From assembly GCA_947454715.1 (NCBI GenBank), contig CANGMZ010000007.1, forward strand, positions 1 to 52,832: a stretch of DNA of 52,832 bases, in the 5' to 3' direction. The translations under genes and the position numbers were made by a program. This stretch comes from Chitinophagaceae bacterium. GTDB taxonomy: Bacteria; Bacteroidota; Bacteroidia; Chitinophagales; Chitinophagaceae. Within the stretch, counting starts at the first letter, position 1, and the number at the start of each line of letters is the position of its first letter. The notes beneath the pieces are model-generated. The model saw nothing but the letters and a program-made list of their open reading frames with translations, ran no database searches and was not told where the DNA came from. This document shows, in pieces, positions 45,213 through 52,832 of the stretch.

Positions 45213-45407
45213 ATGGCAAAAGCAGGCAATGCAATCGCAACCTTTTTGATCGGTGCAGCAGTAGGTGTAGCTGCAGGTTACATTTTAGCAACAGACAAAG
45301 AAACACGTCAGGAAGACATGGATAAGATCAAAAAATCTTTAGATAACCTGAAAGGCAAATTCGCAAAGAAAACAGCTGATCTGGAAGAAGAGATTTATCA
45401 TTCATAA
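45213..45407 (+). CDS. YtxH domain small membrane protein
   Basis: 64 residues: one glycine/alanine-rich transmembrane segment (about 7-26, IATFLIGAAVGVAAGYILA) followed by a charged helix (about 30-60) that may form a coiled coil. This is the YtxH (PF12732) layout; members are linked to general and envelope stress in several phyla. It heads a tight three-gene operon, with 16 nt to the next gene. Confidence 0.8.
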   Translation: MAKAGNAIATFLIGAAVGVAAGYILATDKETRQEDMDKIKKSLDNLKGKFAKKTADLEEEIYHS

Positions 45408-45423
45408 TCATCCCAGGTAACCT

Positions 45424-45801
45424 ATGAGTATTTTCGGTTCGTTTAAAGATAAAATAACTCAGTACATCGAAGTCTACATAAAATTGTTCAAACTCAATTT
45501 TATGGGTAGTACAGCGCGATTGCTGAGCTATTTTATGTTCGCTATGATCTGCATGTTCATAGTGTTCATCGCTATGTTACTCATGGGTATGGGCATTGTA
45601 GAAATATTTGTTGTTATAGGTCTTTCTAAGGTCGGGGCATATTTCGCTACAATGGGTATTTACGTCCTCATACTATTAATGGCTATCGGTCTTCGTAAAA
45701 AAATCACTACTTTCTTTGCCGGGGCATTCTTAAGTGTACTCACTGAAGATGTGGACGACGAGGTAGAAGATAATAAAAAAGGCAACCCTAAAGTAAACTA
45801 G
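45424..45801 (+). CDS. Phage-holin-superfamily-like membrane protein
   Basis: 125 residues with an N-terminal amphipathic region (about 1-35), two transmembrane helices (about 37-65 and 70-90) and an acidic C-terminus (TEDVDDEVEDNKKG). This is the pattern of the Phage_holin_3_6/Holin-X group, common in Bacteroidota chromosomes beside YtxH genes. No lysin or phage gene is near, so a structural or envelope-stress role is more likely than lysis. Ends 1 nt before the next gene. Confidence 0.7.
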   Translation: MSIFGSFKDKITQYIEVYIKLFKLNFMGSTARLLSYFMFAMICMFIVFIAMLLMGMGIVEIFVVIGLSKVGAYFATMGIYVLILLMAIGLRKKITTFFAGAFLSVLTEDVDDEVEDNKKGNPKVN

Positions 45802-45802
45802 C

Positions 45803-46261
45803 ATGAGACTTTACCCAAAGAAACTGGATAGCCTTAAAGATCTGGAGCAAGAAAAAAGAAAGCTGCAGAAACAACTACAAAAGTTGGATGAAGAAGAGCT
45901 ATTTTCTATGGGTAGTATCTTGGGCAGGAATAAATCAGAAGGTAGTGAGTCCGCAGCCGGTGGCTTCGACCTCTCATCGCTGCTTAGTTTCTTACCTATC
46001 TCTAATCCTGTTTTCAGTATGTTGATTCCTGTTATTCAAAACAGACTATTCAACAAATCGGGAAAGGAAAAGAAAGATAAGAACGACCCTAACTCTACAG
46101 CCAATAAAGCAAAAAAGATAGCAAAAACTGTTGCCATTGATATTGTAACCAGTTACCTGAAATGGAAAGCAATAGAGTTATCTTATAAAGGCACTAAGTA
46201 CCTCCTTAAAAAGAGGAAAGAGAAAAAAGAAAGCAAAGACAATAAAGAAGCCACTCTGTAG
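45803..46261 (+). CDS. Hypothetical protein of the YtxH/holin operon
   Basis: 152 residues. N-terminal coiled coil (about 10-33, LEQEKRKLQKQLQKLDEEEL), a hydrophobic central stretch (SSLLSFLPISNPVFSMLIPVIQ, about 58-79) that may dip into the membrane, and a very basic C-terminus rich in Lys. It starts right after the holin-like gene. I recognise no named family. Its stop codon lies in the loop of the operon terminator. Confidence 0.65.
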   Translation: MRLYPKKLDSLKDLEQEKRKLQKQLQKLDEEELFSMGSILGRNKSEGSESAAGGFDLSSLLSFLPISNPVFSMLIPVIQNRLFNKSGKEKKDKNDPNSTANKAKKIAKTVAIDIVTSYLKWKAIELSYKGTKYLLKKRKEKKESKDNKEATL

Positions 46262-46270
46262 AGTGGCTTT
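46248..46270. terminator. Terminator overlapping the end of the YtxH/holin operon
   Basis: AAGCCACTC, TGTA loop, GAGTGGCTT then T-rich sequence. The stem's left arm is the last codons of the gene and the TAG stop spans loop and right arm. It may also serve the convergent DUF4337 gene. Confidence 0.8.
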
Positions 46271-46291
46271 ATCATTTTATATTCCGGCAGT

Positions 46292-46828
46292 TTATATTAT
46301 TCCCAATATCAGAAAACCACAAGCCACTGCACTAAGTAAAAGACATACATGCCACAAGCGCTTCTTTCTTGCCAGAATCGAAATAGCAGCAATGGCTATG
46401 GCTATCTGGAATATGGTCACGGACTTCGCAAGAATAGTATGTTGGCGTAAATGACCTTCCGCGTTTTTCTCGCATTGCTCCGCCTCCTTCTTTATCTCTT
46501 CTTTTTCTTTCTCATAACGCACTTGCTTAGCCTCTTGGTCACCTGCTGCAGGCTTACCAACTGCCACCATCAACTGCGCTGTAGAAACTGCTAATTCAGA
46601 TTTTATACTCTTTGCCTGATAGTATGACCACTGGTTGCCGGCCTTTATCTGCTCTATCATTGCCTCATTGGCATGGTGCCCGCTAAGCAGCCCTGCTATA
46701 GCAGCCAATACCGCAACAACAGCAGTAGACAATGCTACATGCAGTGTCCATTTTTCTTTACGCTCATTCTCTAATACTTCCTCCTGTATCTCCTTCAGCT
46801 TTTCTGTTGGGTCTTCCATTTCTTCCAT
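46292..46828 (-). CDS. DUF4337 family membrane protein
   Basis: 178 residues. Acidic N-terminus, transmembrane helix near 30-48 (LSTAVVAVLAAIAGLLSG), a conserved NQWSYYQAKSIKSEL motif, a long charged coiled coil (about 98-128), and two C-terminal helices (about 132-152 and 158-178). This matches DUF4337. The function is unknown; the coiled coil between membrane segments suggests an oligomeric membrane protein. Convergent with the YtxH operon. Confidence 0.85.
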   Translation of the reverse strand: MEEMEDPTEKLKEIQEEVLENERKEKWTLHVALSTAVVAVLAAIAGLLSGHHANEAMIEQIKAGNQWSYYQAKSIKSELAVSTAQLMVAVGKPAAGDQEAKQVRYEKEKEEIKKEAEQCEKNAEGHLRQHTILAKSVTIFQIAIAIAAISILARKKRLWHVCLLLSAVACGFLILGII

Positions 46829-46902
46829 AAAACGAATGTAACGAACTGTATCTAAATAAGTTCTTAAGATTAAGCAATTAAGATTATCAGAAACAAAATA
46901 GG

Positions 46903-48009
46903 TTAGTCATGGTTGGGCGCATTGATAACCATCATCGGCCTCAACTTACCAGCTATTCGTTTTCCTAATCTGATAAACGGCAATTCAATAAAATAATGTA
47001 ACAAAGTAGCCGCCAGAATTGTGCTTATTGTATACACTAAAATGGCAAGTATAAATGTAAACTGCTCGCTGACCACTTCAAACTTTGTAACATCGAGCCA
47101 TAGCACAATATAGGCACTCAATAACCAGTGCATCAGATATACGCCGTAAGATATCTTCCCTAAAAAACGCAATGCCTTATGCTCCAATACTTTCTGCGCC
47201 TTCGGACTTTGTATGATGGCAACGATAAACACAAAAGATGCCAAAGCTGTATAGTGAAAGAAATCAATATTCAGGTAATTGAATAAATCGTGATAACCAG
47301 CACCAAAAGGAAATAACTTATCAATATGACGAATAGAAAACAAGATTGCAGCGCTACCAATGAGCCAATATCTGTAATGATACCATTTTGTAGTTTTAAA
47401 AGAAGGACTGCTGATGTCAGTATATAAACAACTGATTAAAACACCTAACCCGAAATGAAAATGGAACATACTGCCACCCATAAGTACATAAGCAAGTAAC
47501 AACCAATAGATAAGTCGCCTGTCACGCTGTGCAATCACTATCCAGAACGGCATAAACAAACACAAAGTCATCTCTACATATAATGTCCATCCCGGCACAA
47601 AATATTCAGCATGATTCCTAAGTAGAAATGCCTCCTGCCAAAAACGAGAACCATGTATCAGAAAAACATCACTCAACGTATGTAGATCCAACCTGTCTCT
47701 GTATGTATACAGCACATTAAAAATCAAGGTAATAAAAAATGCAGGCCACAGCCGGAAAACTCTATTTATGTAGAATTTCCTTACGTCCATCGGTTCTTGC
47801 TGCACAATACTCTTATAAGACAATACAAAACCACTTAACACAAAGAAAAACGACACAGCATCACTGCCATTGAACAATATAGAAGATAGTATACCGGTGG
47901 GTGTTTCTTTAAATTTAAAAGTAACAAAGTGATATCCCATTACCATAAGTGCCGCCAATCCTCTGGCGGAATCAAGATATCCTAAATATTTCCCTTTTGG
48001 TGCTTTCAA
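46903..48009 (-). CDS. Acyltransferase family 3 membrane protein
   Basis: 368 residues, about ten transmembrane helices. N-terminal signature YLDSARGLAALMVMGYHFV with the catalytic His, then SDAVSFFFVLSGFVLSYK and RVFRLWPAF; near the C-terminus LRFLGKISYGVYLMHW. These proteins O-acylate surface sugars, LPS or peptidoglycan using cytoplasmic acyl-CoA. The start appears to be TTG, since the next ATG lies within the signature. No glycan cluster is adjacent, so the target is unknown. Confidence 0.9.
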   Translation of the reverse strand: MKAPKGKYLGYLDSARGLAALMVMGYHFVTFKFKETPTGILSSILFNGSDAVSFFFVLSGFVLSYKSIVQQEPMDVRKFYINRVFRLWPAFFITLIFNVLYTYRDRLDLHTLSDVFLIHGSRFWQEAFLLRNHAEYFVPGWTLYVEMTLCLFMPFWIVIAQRDRRLIYWLLLAYVLMGGSMFHFHFGLGVLISCLYTDISSPSFKTTKWYHYRYWLIGSAAILFSIRHIDKLFPFGAGYHDLFNYLNIDFFHYTALASFVFIVAIIQSPKAQKVLEHKALRFLGKISYGVYLMHWLLSAYIVLWLDVTKFEVVSEQFTFILAILVYTISTILAATLLHYFIELPFIRLGKRIAGKLRPMMVINAPNHD

Positions 48010-48077
48010 TCAGCTGATATATGTGGATTTAAAGATAATTATTTCACAGCGCATCCGCAGTAATCTTAAAATGAAAG

Positions 48078-48905
48078 TTATTTCAGATGTACAAATCCCG
48101 AATGAACATTTGCGCCGAAGAAAGTTGTAGCATGATGATCAAAATCTGAAGTGTCATCTGTTGTATAAAACTGCATAGAACCATTACGCGTAATGCCTTC
48201 TTCCATACGAGTATGCCTTTGCAAATAATCAGCAAGACTATCAGCTACAATACCACCCTGCGCCACTACTTGTATATGTTCCGGCAAATACTTTCTTATT
48301 TTATCCATCAACAGTGGATAATGCGTACAAGCCAAAAGTATAGTATCGATATCAGGTGCTCCTGTAAGTAACTCATCCAGATACTTTTCAACAAAATAAT
48401 CTGCACCTGCAGACATATACTCCCCATACTCCACTAATGGCACCCACATTGGGCAAGCCAGTGGATGGACCTTAATATCAGGAAAAAATTTGCTGATCTC
48501 TATTTCATAAGAACCTGATGTTATTGTACCCTTAGTTCCCAACACCCCAACAGATCTTGTTTTGGTATAGCTGCCAATCACCTCTGCGGTGGGGCGTATA
48601 ACACCCAGCACTCTTTTTTCAACATCTAATCGTGGTAAATTTTGCTGTTGTATCGTTCGCAATGCCTTAGCAGATGCCGTATTACAAGCCAATATCACCA
48701 ATGGGCAACCCAATTCAAAAAACCACTCCACACACTGCAAGGTGTATTGATGCACTGTATCAAATGATCGGTTACCATAAGGGGCCCTACCATTGTCGCC
48801 CATATATATATAATCATACTGAGGCATTAAAGCCGCAATAGACTTAAACACTGTAAGACCACCATATCCGGAATCAAAAACCCCAATAGGACGCTTGTTA
48901 TCCAT
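48078..48905 (-). CDS. murI: Glutamate racemase
   Basis: 275 residues from the preferred ATG; an in-frame start nine codons upstream includes the promoter box. Makes D-glutamate for peptidoglycan. Both catalytic cysteines are present: C74 in ILACNTASAKAL and C193 in LLACTHYPLL, along with the N-terminal GVFDSGYGGLTV. A TATCTTTA box ends 4 nt before the ATG. Divergent from porZ. Confidence 0.95.
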   Translation of the reverse strand: MDNKRPIGVFDSGYGGLTVFKSIAALMPQYDYIYMGDNGRAPYGNRSFDTVHQYTLQCVEWFFELGCPLVILACNTASAKALRTIQQQNLPRLDVEKRVLGVIRPTAEVIGSYTKTRSVGVLGTKGTITSGSYEIEISKFFPDIKVHPLACPMWVPLVEYGEYMSAGADYFVEKYLDELLTGAPDIDTILLACTHYPLLMDKIRKYLPEHIQVVAQGGIVADSLADYLQRHTRMEEGITRNGSMQFYTTDDTSDFDHHATTFFGANVHSGFVHLK

Positions 48906-48909
48906 TTTG

Positions 48910-48917
48910 TAAAGATA
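48910..48917 (-). promoter_or_regulatory. Likely -7 element of murI
   Basis: TATCTTTA on the minus strand, one base off consensus, 4 nt before the ATG; a leaderless mRNA is implied. Confidence 0.4.
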
Positions 48918-49033
48918 AAAGGTTACCACCATACATACACACCATCATAATTTATGTCTGTTTTATGCACATAAACCACTTCATGAGATTACCATTAAGG
49001 GCAATATTAACGCCAGCTATGCGTTATTTGTAA

Positions 49034-49041
49034 TAAATTTG
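49034..49041 (+). promoter_or_regulatory. -7 promoter element of porZ
   Basis: TAAATTTG, exact consensus, 16 nt before the ATG. Confidence 0.45.
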
Positions 49042-49057
49042 ACACATTGATCTGTCT

Positions 49058-51346
49058 ATGAATTCGGGAAAACACAAATACTTATTAATAGCATTACTCT
49101 GCTGTGCCTTTATAACCAATGCACAGGAAAAACCTATTGGCTACTGGCGCTCCATACTCCCTTATAACACCTCTTTGGGAGTAGCTACTGATGGCTCTAA
49201 CTTATTTAATATATGTACGCAGGCATTTTTCGTATTAAATTCAAAAAATTACGAAACAATCAGCTACAGCAAGGTCAATGGCATGTCTGACATAGGTATG
49301 CAGGCCGTTTCTTACGATCCACTTACTAAAACCGTAATTCTGGTCTACTCCAATGGCAATATTGACCTATTTAAAGACAATACCTTCTACAATATCCCCG
49401 ACCTTAAACTCAAATCTGTAGCCGGTGACAAAACTGTATTCGGCATCTATACTGAAAATGGCAAAGCATACCTGAGTACGGCATTAGGTATCATTGTTAT
49501 AAACATGGCAGAACGTAATATCGAAGAAACCTATCAATTCGTAGCCAACAGTCAGTTATTAGCTGTAAAAGGACTTACAGCAACAGATAATTACTTCTAT
49601 GCAGTTACCACTACCGGCTTGTTCAAAGCAGCTAAAAACAGTCCGCAATTACAGAATTATCAGGCATGGCAAAAAATTGATAGTGTACACTCATTTTCAT
49701 CAATAAAATCAGTTGGCAATAACATTTTTCTAAAAACCACTAATGCTGTTTATGCTTTAGAAAGTGACACAGCTAGATTAGTTTTTTCCAGTACTACCGG
49801 CATATCTAATATTGACCCGGGACTAAACAAGTTGTTTATTGGTCGGTTTAGTGACCTCCGCATCATGGACATGAACTACAACATTGTTGACTCTGTAAAT
49901 ACTACGGACAGTATAGCACAAGTAGTGCAACTGGCAGACAGCAGTATCTGGGTTGGCAATATGAATCTTGGATTGGCAGAGCGAGCAAAGGCTGATGTGC
50001 AGTATTTCATGCACCCTGAGGGACCAAAAGACCCGAATAGCTTTGACCTTTATGCCAATAACGGAGACCTGTGGATAGCACATGGCGGCTTCAACGATAA
50101 GTTCATCTGGAACGGCAACGGTAGCGGGTTTTCTAATCTGAAGAACGATAAATGGAGACTCTTCAACAGAGATAACAACTCCCCTATCAGCTACAAAATG
50201 AATGATTTTGTGACCATTGTAAAAGACGAAAGTGATGGCACTTTATATGCAGGATCTTTCACCGATGGGCTCTTTGAGTTGCGTAGCAATGACTCATTCA
50301 CCATATACAAAGATATTAGCCCATTCGACATCAGTATTCCCAATGCATCATTAGGGTACAGACAAATAGTGGGTACTGCAATAGACAAATACAATAATCT
50401 TTGGGTGACCATGTATGGCTCGCTTAATGAATTATATGTAAGAGAAAAAACATCGCAAAATTGGTATAAATACTACCTAAACTATACGCGTGGCTATGCA
50501 TATAGCGGCGGCCCAATCACATTCGACAATGCAGGGCATATTTGGTATGTATGCGACAACAATGGCGGCGTAATCGGTTATGACACAAAAGGAACATTAG
50601 CAGACCCAAGCGATGATATCAGCTACCATGTAGTATCAGGGCCGGGATCGGGCAATCTACCCGACGTGAATGCCATTTGTTTAGCGCAAGATAAAAACGA
50701 TAATATCTGGATTGGTACAAGTAACGGAATTGGCATCATCTATAATGCTTCCAGCTGCCTGAGCCAACACTGTGATGGAGATATACCAATCGTACAATAC
50801 GACAAATATGCAGGCTACCTTTTTGCAGGCGAAAATGTTCAGTCAATAGCTGTTGACGGTGCTAACCGCAAATGGATAGGTACAAACAATGGAGTGTGGC
50901 TACTATCTCCTGATGCCGGCAACAGCAGCATCATTTCTAGATTTACTATAGACAACAGCCCACTACCATCAAATAAAATACAGAAAATAACAGTGGACAA
51001 AGTAACCGGCGATGTGTATATAGGCACTGATGCAGGTCTGATGTGCTATCGTGGCACAGCTACAGAAGGTAGCGAAAGCAACAGTAGTGTTATCACATTC
51101 CCTAACCCTGTACCTAGTGGCTATAAAGGCACAATAGCTATAAAGGGACTTACAGAAAATGCAGATGTTCGTATTACTGACATCAATGGGCAACTTATAT
51201 ATCGTACTACTGCACTGGGCGGACAAGCTATATGGAGCGGCTTAGATTATAAGGGACATAGACCACAAACAGGAGTATTCCTCATATTTGCGACCAATGC
51301 AGACGGGTCACAAACTTATGCAGGCAAAATGGTGTTTATGAACTAA
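49058..51346 (+). CDS. porZ: Type IX secretion system protein PorZ homologue
   Basis: 762 residues. Signal peptide (LLIALLCCAFITNAQ), then the PorZ N-terminal region (PIGYWRSILPYNTSLGVATDG; YSKVNGMSDIGMQAVSYDP) and two beta-propeller parts containing regulator-propeller strands such as NDNIWIGTSNGIGIIY and NRKWIGTNNGVWLL. The last 80 residues (TFPNPVPSGYKGTIAI to the end, with TDINGQLIY and TGVFLIFATNADG) are a T9SS type A C-terminal domain. PorZ works with PorU, PorV and PorQ at the cell surface to process and attach T9SS cargo; it binds A-LPS in Porphyromonas. Other T9SS genes are not in this window. Confidence 0.87.
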   Translation: MNSGKHKYLLIALLCCAFITNAQEKPIGYWRSILPYNTSLGVATDGSNLFNICTQAFFVLNSKNYETISYSKVNGMSDIGMQAVSYDPLTKTVILVYSNGNIDLFKDNTFYNIPDLKLKSVAGDKTVFGIYTENGKAYLSTALGIIVINMAERNIEETYQFVANSQLLAVKGLTATDNYFYAVTTTGLFKAAKNSPQLQNYQAWQKIDSVHSFSSIKSVGNNIFLKTTNAVYALESDTARLVFSSTTGISNIDPGLNKLFIGRFSDLRIMDMNYNIVDSVNTTDSIAQVVQLADSSIWVGNMNLGLAERAKADVQYFMHPEGPKDPNSFDLYANNGDLWIAHGGFNDKFIWNGNGSGFSNLKNDKWRLFNRDNNSPISYKMNDFVTIVKDESDGTLYAGSFTDGLFELRSNDSFTIYKDISPFDISIPNASLGYRQIVGTAIDKYNNLWVTMYGSLNELYVREKTSQNWYKYYLNYTRGYAYSGGPITFDNAGHIWYVCDNNGGVIGYDTKGTLADPSDDISYHVVSGPGSGNLPDVNAICLAQDKNDNIWIGTSNGIGIIYNASSCLSQHCDGDIPIVQYDKYAGYLFAGENVQSIAVDGANRKWIGTNNGVWLLSPDAGNSSIISRFTIDNSPLPSNKIQKITVDKVTGDVYIGTDAGLMCYRGTATEGSESNSSVITFPNPVPSGYKGTIAIKGLTENADVRITDINGQLIYRTTALGGQAIWSGLDYKGHRPQTGVFLIFATNADGSQTYAGKMVFMN

Positions 51347-51370
51347 GCATAAACACAAAATAGATTTATG

Positions 51371-51403
51371 ATAGGTCGGAACGATGTTCCGGCCTATTTT
51401 TTT
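51371..51403 (+). terminator. Terminator of porZ
   Basis: ATAGGTCGGAAC and GTTCCGGCCTAT form a 12-bp stem with wobble, a GAT loop and a tail of T residues. Confidence 0.88.
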
Positions 51404-51519
51404 GCTACACAGATTACCAACATTGTATCATCACATACATTATAGCTAGCTGATTATCATACACTATCGCTTTTCTACGCTATTTGATACACACTCATTT
51501 TCGTATCTTCACAGCATCA

Positions 51520-52251
51520 ATGCAGAACACCCAAGGTATCGTACTCCGCTCCGTAAAATATGGTGACACAAGTCTCATCACCACTATATTTACATCGCTT
51601 TACGGTGTGCAGGCATACATGGTGCAAGGAGTACGAAGTGTTAAGGCATCACGAAACAGATCTGGCCTTTTGCAGCCCGGAATGCTGCTCGACATGGTTA
51701 TTTACTACCAACCCATGAAACACATGCAACGTATGCGGGAGTATCAACCTGCAGTTATTTACCAATCCATTCTGCAAGATGTGGTCAAAAACAGTGTTTC
51801 CTTATTCTCAGTTGAGGTATTACTACGTCTATTGCCCGAAGCTGCTCCCCTCCCCGATTTGTTTGATTTTGTTTATGAATACTTCACCATACTCGACGCC
51901 ACCCCTACAAAACAGGTTGGCAATTTTCCTCTGTTCTTCATTATCAATTGCAGCCGCCAATTAGGATTTGAATTAAAGGGAAATTACGCTGAAGACACAC
52001 CGCACCTCAATCTTCAGGAAGGCGGCTATACACATAACTCCCCGGCATTGGCCCCTTTCATGTCAGATGCAGACTGCCGTATGCTGAGCCAACTCATAGC
52101 CACCAATAGCTACGAAACGCTGGAACACACCGAAATGAGTGCCGCTATGCGCATGAGACTCACCGAATGGTACATTGCCTTCCTGCAACGCCATACGCAG
52201 CACATGAGCAACATCCGTTCACTACAGGTATTACAAGCTATACTCCACTAA
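51520..52251 (+). CDS. recO: DNA repair protein RecO
   Basis: 243 residues from the chosen ATG. RecO helps load RecA onto SSB-coated gaps and anneals strands. The N-terminal OB-fold begins QNTQGIVLRSVKYGDTSLITTIFTSLYG and contains VQGVRS; the helical C-terminal domain follows. The zinc cysteines found in some RecO proteins are not obvious (a single CSRQLGF and ADCRM), as is usual in Bacteroidota. A longer in-frame start 36 nt upstream is possible but adds a non-conserved extension. A poor -7 match (TATCTTCA) precedes it. Confidence 0.92.
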   Translation: MQNTQGIVLRSVKYGDTSLITTIFTSLYGVQAYMVQGVRSVKASRNRSGLLQPGMLLDMVIYYQPMKHMQRMREYQPAVIYQSILQDVVKNSVSLFSVEVLLRLLPEAAPLPDLFDFVYEYFTILDATPTKQVGNFPLFFIINCSRQLGFELKGNYAEDTPHLNLQEGGYTHNSPALAPFMSDADCRMLSQLIATNSYETLEHTEMSAAMRMRLTEWYIAFLQRHTQHMSNIRSLQVLQAILH

Positions 52252-52373
52252 CCCCTTTCGAGTGGTATTGCCAATAGGAAAAACCGAACAACTGTTAAAT
52301 TGCTGTTCCGGATTACCAATAATTATGCAATCTTTTAAAAACTGAATACTTTAGCTGAATATTATACAATTCT

Positions 52374-52832
52374 ATGAAACACTTAAATTACTATTTGCGT
52401 AGTGCCATATTATCTATGGCCATTGCTGCCATGCTGCCAGGCATGGCCTCGGCACAAGATCTCAAAGCAAAACTGCCTCAAGATCCTGATGTGGTAACCG
52501 GGAAACTGGATAATGGATTGACTTACTACATCCGTAACAATCACAAACCGGCTAATAAAGTGGAGCTACGCCTGGCAGTAAAGGCAGGCGCAATACTTGA
52601 AACCAATGAGCAACTGGGCCTGGCTCACTTCATGGAACACATGAACTTTAATGGAACAAAAAACTTCCAGAAAAACGAATTGGTGAGCTACCTCCAATCT
52701 ATTGGTGTTCAATTTGGTGCTGACCTTAATGCCTACACAGCGTTTGACCAAACAGTATATATATTACCTATACCTACAGACAAGCCTGACAATCTGGAAA
52801 AAGGCTTCCAAATCATTGAGGACTGGTCACAC
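52374..52832 (+). CDS. M16 family zinc metallopeptidase (C-terminus outside window)
   Basis: The first 153 codons are present; the gene continues beyond the right edge. Signal peptide (AILSMAIAAMLPGMASAQ), then the inverted zinc motif HFMEHM (H85, E88, H89) in the pitrilysin context GLAHFMEHMNFNGT, preceded by LDNGLTYYIRNN. Secreted two-half M16 proteases of about 930-950 residues are common in Bacteroidota and degrade peptides in the periplasm. The second zinc-ligand Glu and the inactive half would lie outside the window. Confidence 0.93.
   Translation, partial: MKHLNYYLRSAILSMAIAAMLPGMASAQDLKAKLPQDPDVVTGKLDNGLTYYIRNNHKPANKVELRLAVKAGAILETNEQLGLAHFMEHMNFNGTKNFQKNELVSYLQSIGVQFGADLNAYTAFDQTVYILPIPTDKPDNLEKGFQIIEDWSH

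Noticed and set aside
45424-45801. Prophage suggested by the holin-like protein
   Set aside because: No lysin, capsid, integrase or terminase gene nearby; the holin-like family is a common chromosomal partner of YtxH genes.

Overview
The window looks like chromosomal DNA of a Bacteroidota member, most likely order Chitinophagales. The evidence is a giant secreted protein with a gliding-motility-type C-terminal domain, a PorZ homologue of the type IX secretion system (T9SS), a PagL-like lipid A deacylase, many small outer-membrane barrels, DUF5683 and DUF4241 proteins, and repeated use of the Bacteroidota promoter -7 element TAnnTTTG. Base composition is moderately AT-rich and Shine-Dalgarno sequences are mostly weak. 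I saw no tRNA, rRNA, CRISPR array, insertion sequence or prophage.

Layout. 1-3076 (minus): an envelope signalling operon with two near-identical response-regulator receiver proteins (one membrane-anchored), a membrane-anchored HEAT-repeat protein and a family 2 glycosyltransferase cut by the window edge. 3706-7038 (plus): a T9SS cargo/adhesin with SprB-like and PKD repeats. 7135-10965 (minus): uvrB, a DivIC/FtsB-like division protein and enolase. 11121-19664: mostly envelope genes (CHAP protein, PagL homologue, two small barrels, DUF5683) mixed with an O-methyltransferase, tadA, a Rieske protein and a DEAD-box helicase with an RGG tail. 19865-24115: an XRE regulator, then prmC with two GT-C membrane glycosyltransferases. 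24192-30132: class I aldolase, aminotransferase, DoxX-like protein, large GNAT-like protein and class I fructose-1,6-bisphosphatase; with enolase these cover parts of glycolysis and gluconeogenesis. 30301-34464: three lipoproteins and the NAD(P)HX repair enzyme. 34568-37963: thrS and infC with an AT-rich acetyltransferase gene between them; rpmI and rplT, usual followers of infC, are absent. 37964-38330: two copies of a 56-nt element, each with a promoter-like sequence and each ending in a hairpin plus T-run. 38331-46828: a secreted protein of about ten 35-residue repeats, a CPBP protease, cdsA, a methyltransferase, proline dehydrogenase, mltG, nadD and a YtxH/holin-like membrane operon. 46903-52832: an acyltransferase, murI, porZ, recO and the start of an M16 protease.

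Most genes are housekeeping or envelope genes in short operons separated by strong hairpin terminators. The most interesting signals are the tandem putative small RNAs at 38065-38292, the shared N-terminal membrane anchor of the receiver and HEAT proteins, the ten-repeat secreted protein beside the RNA pair, and several promoters whose -7 box lies only 4-9 nt before the start codon, implying leaderless or nearly leaderless mRNAs. Start codons were moved downstream in several genes where the longest frame begins inside or upstream of such a box.
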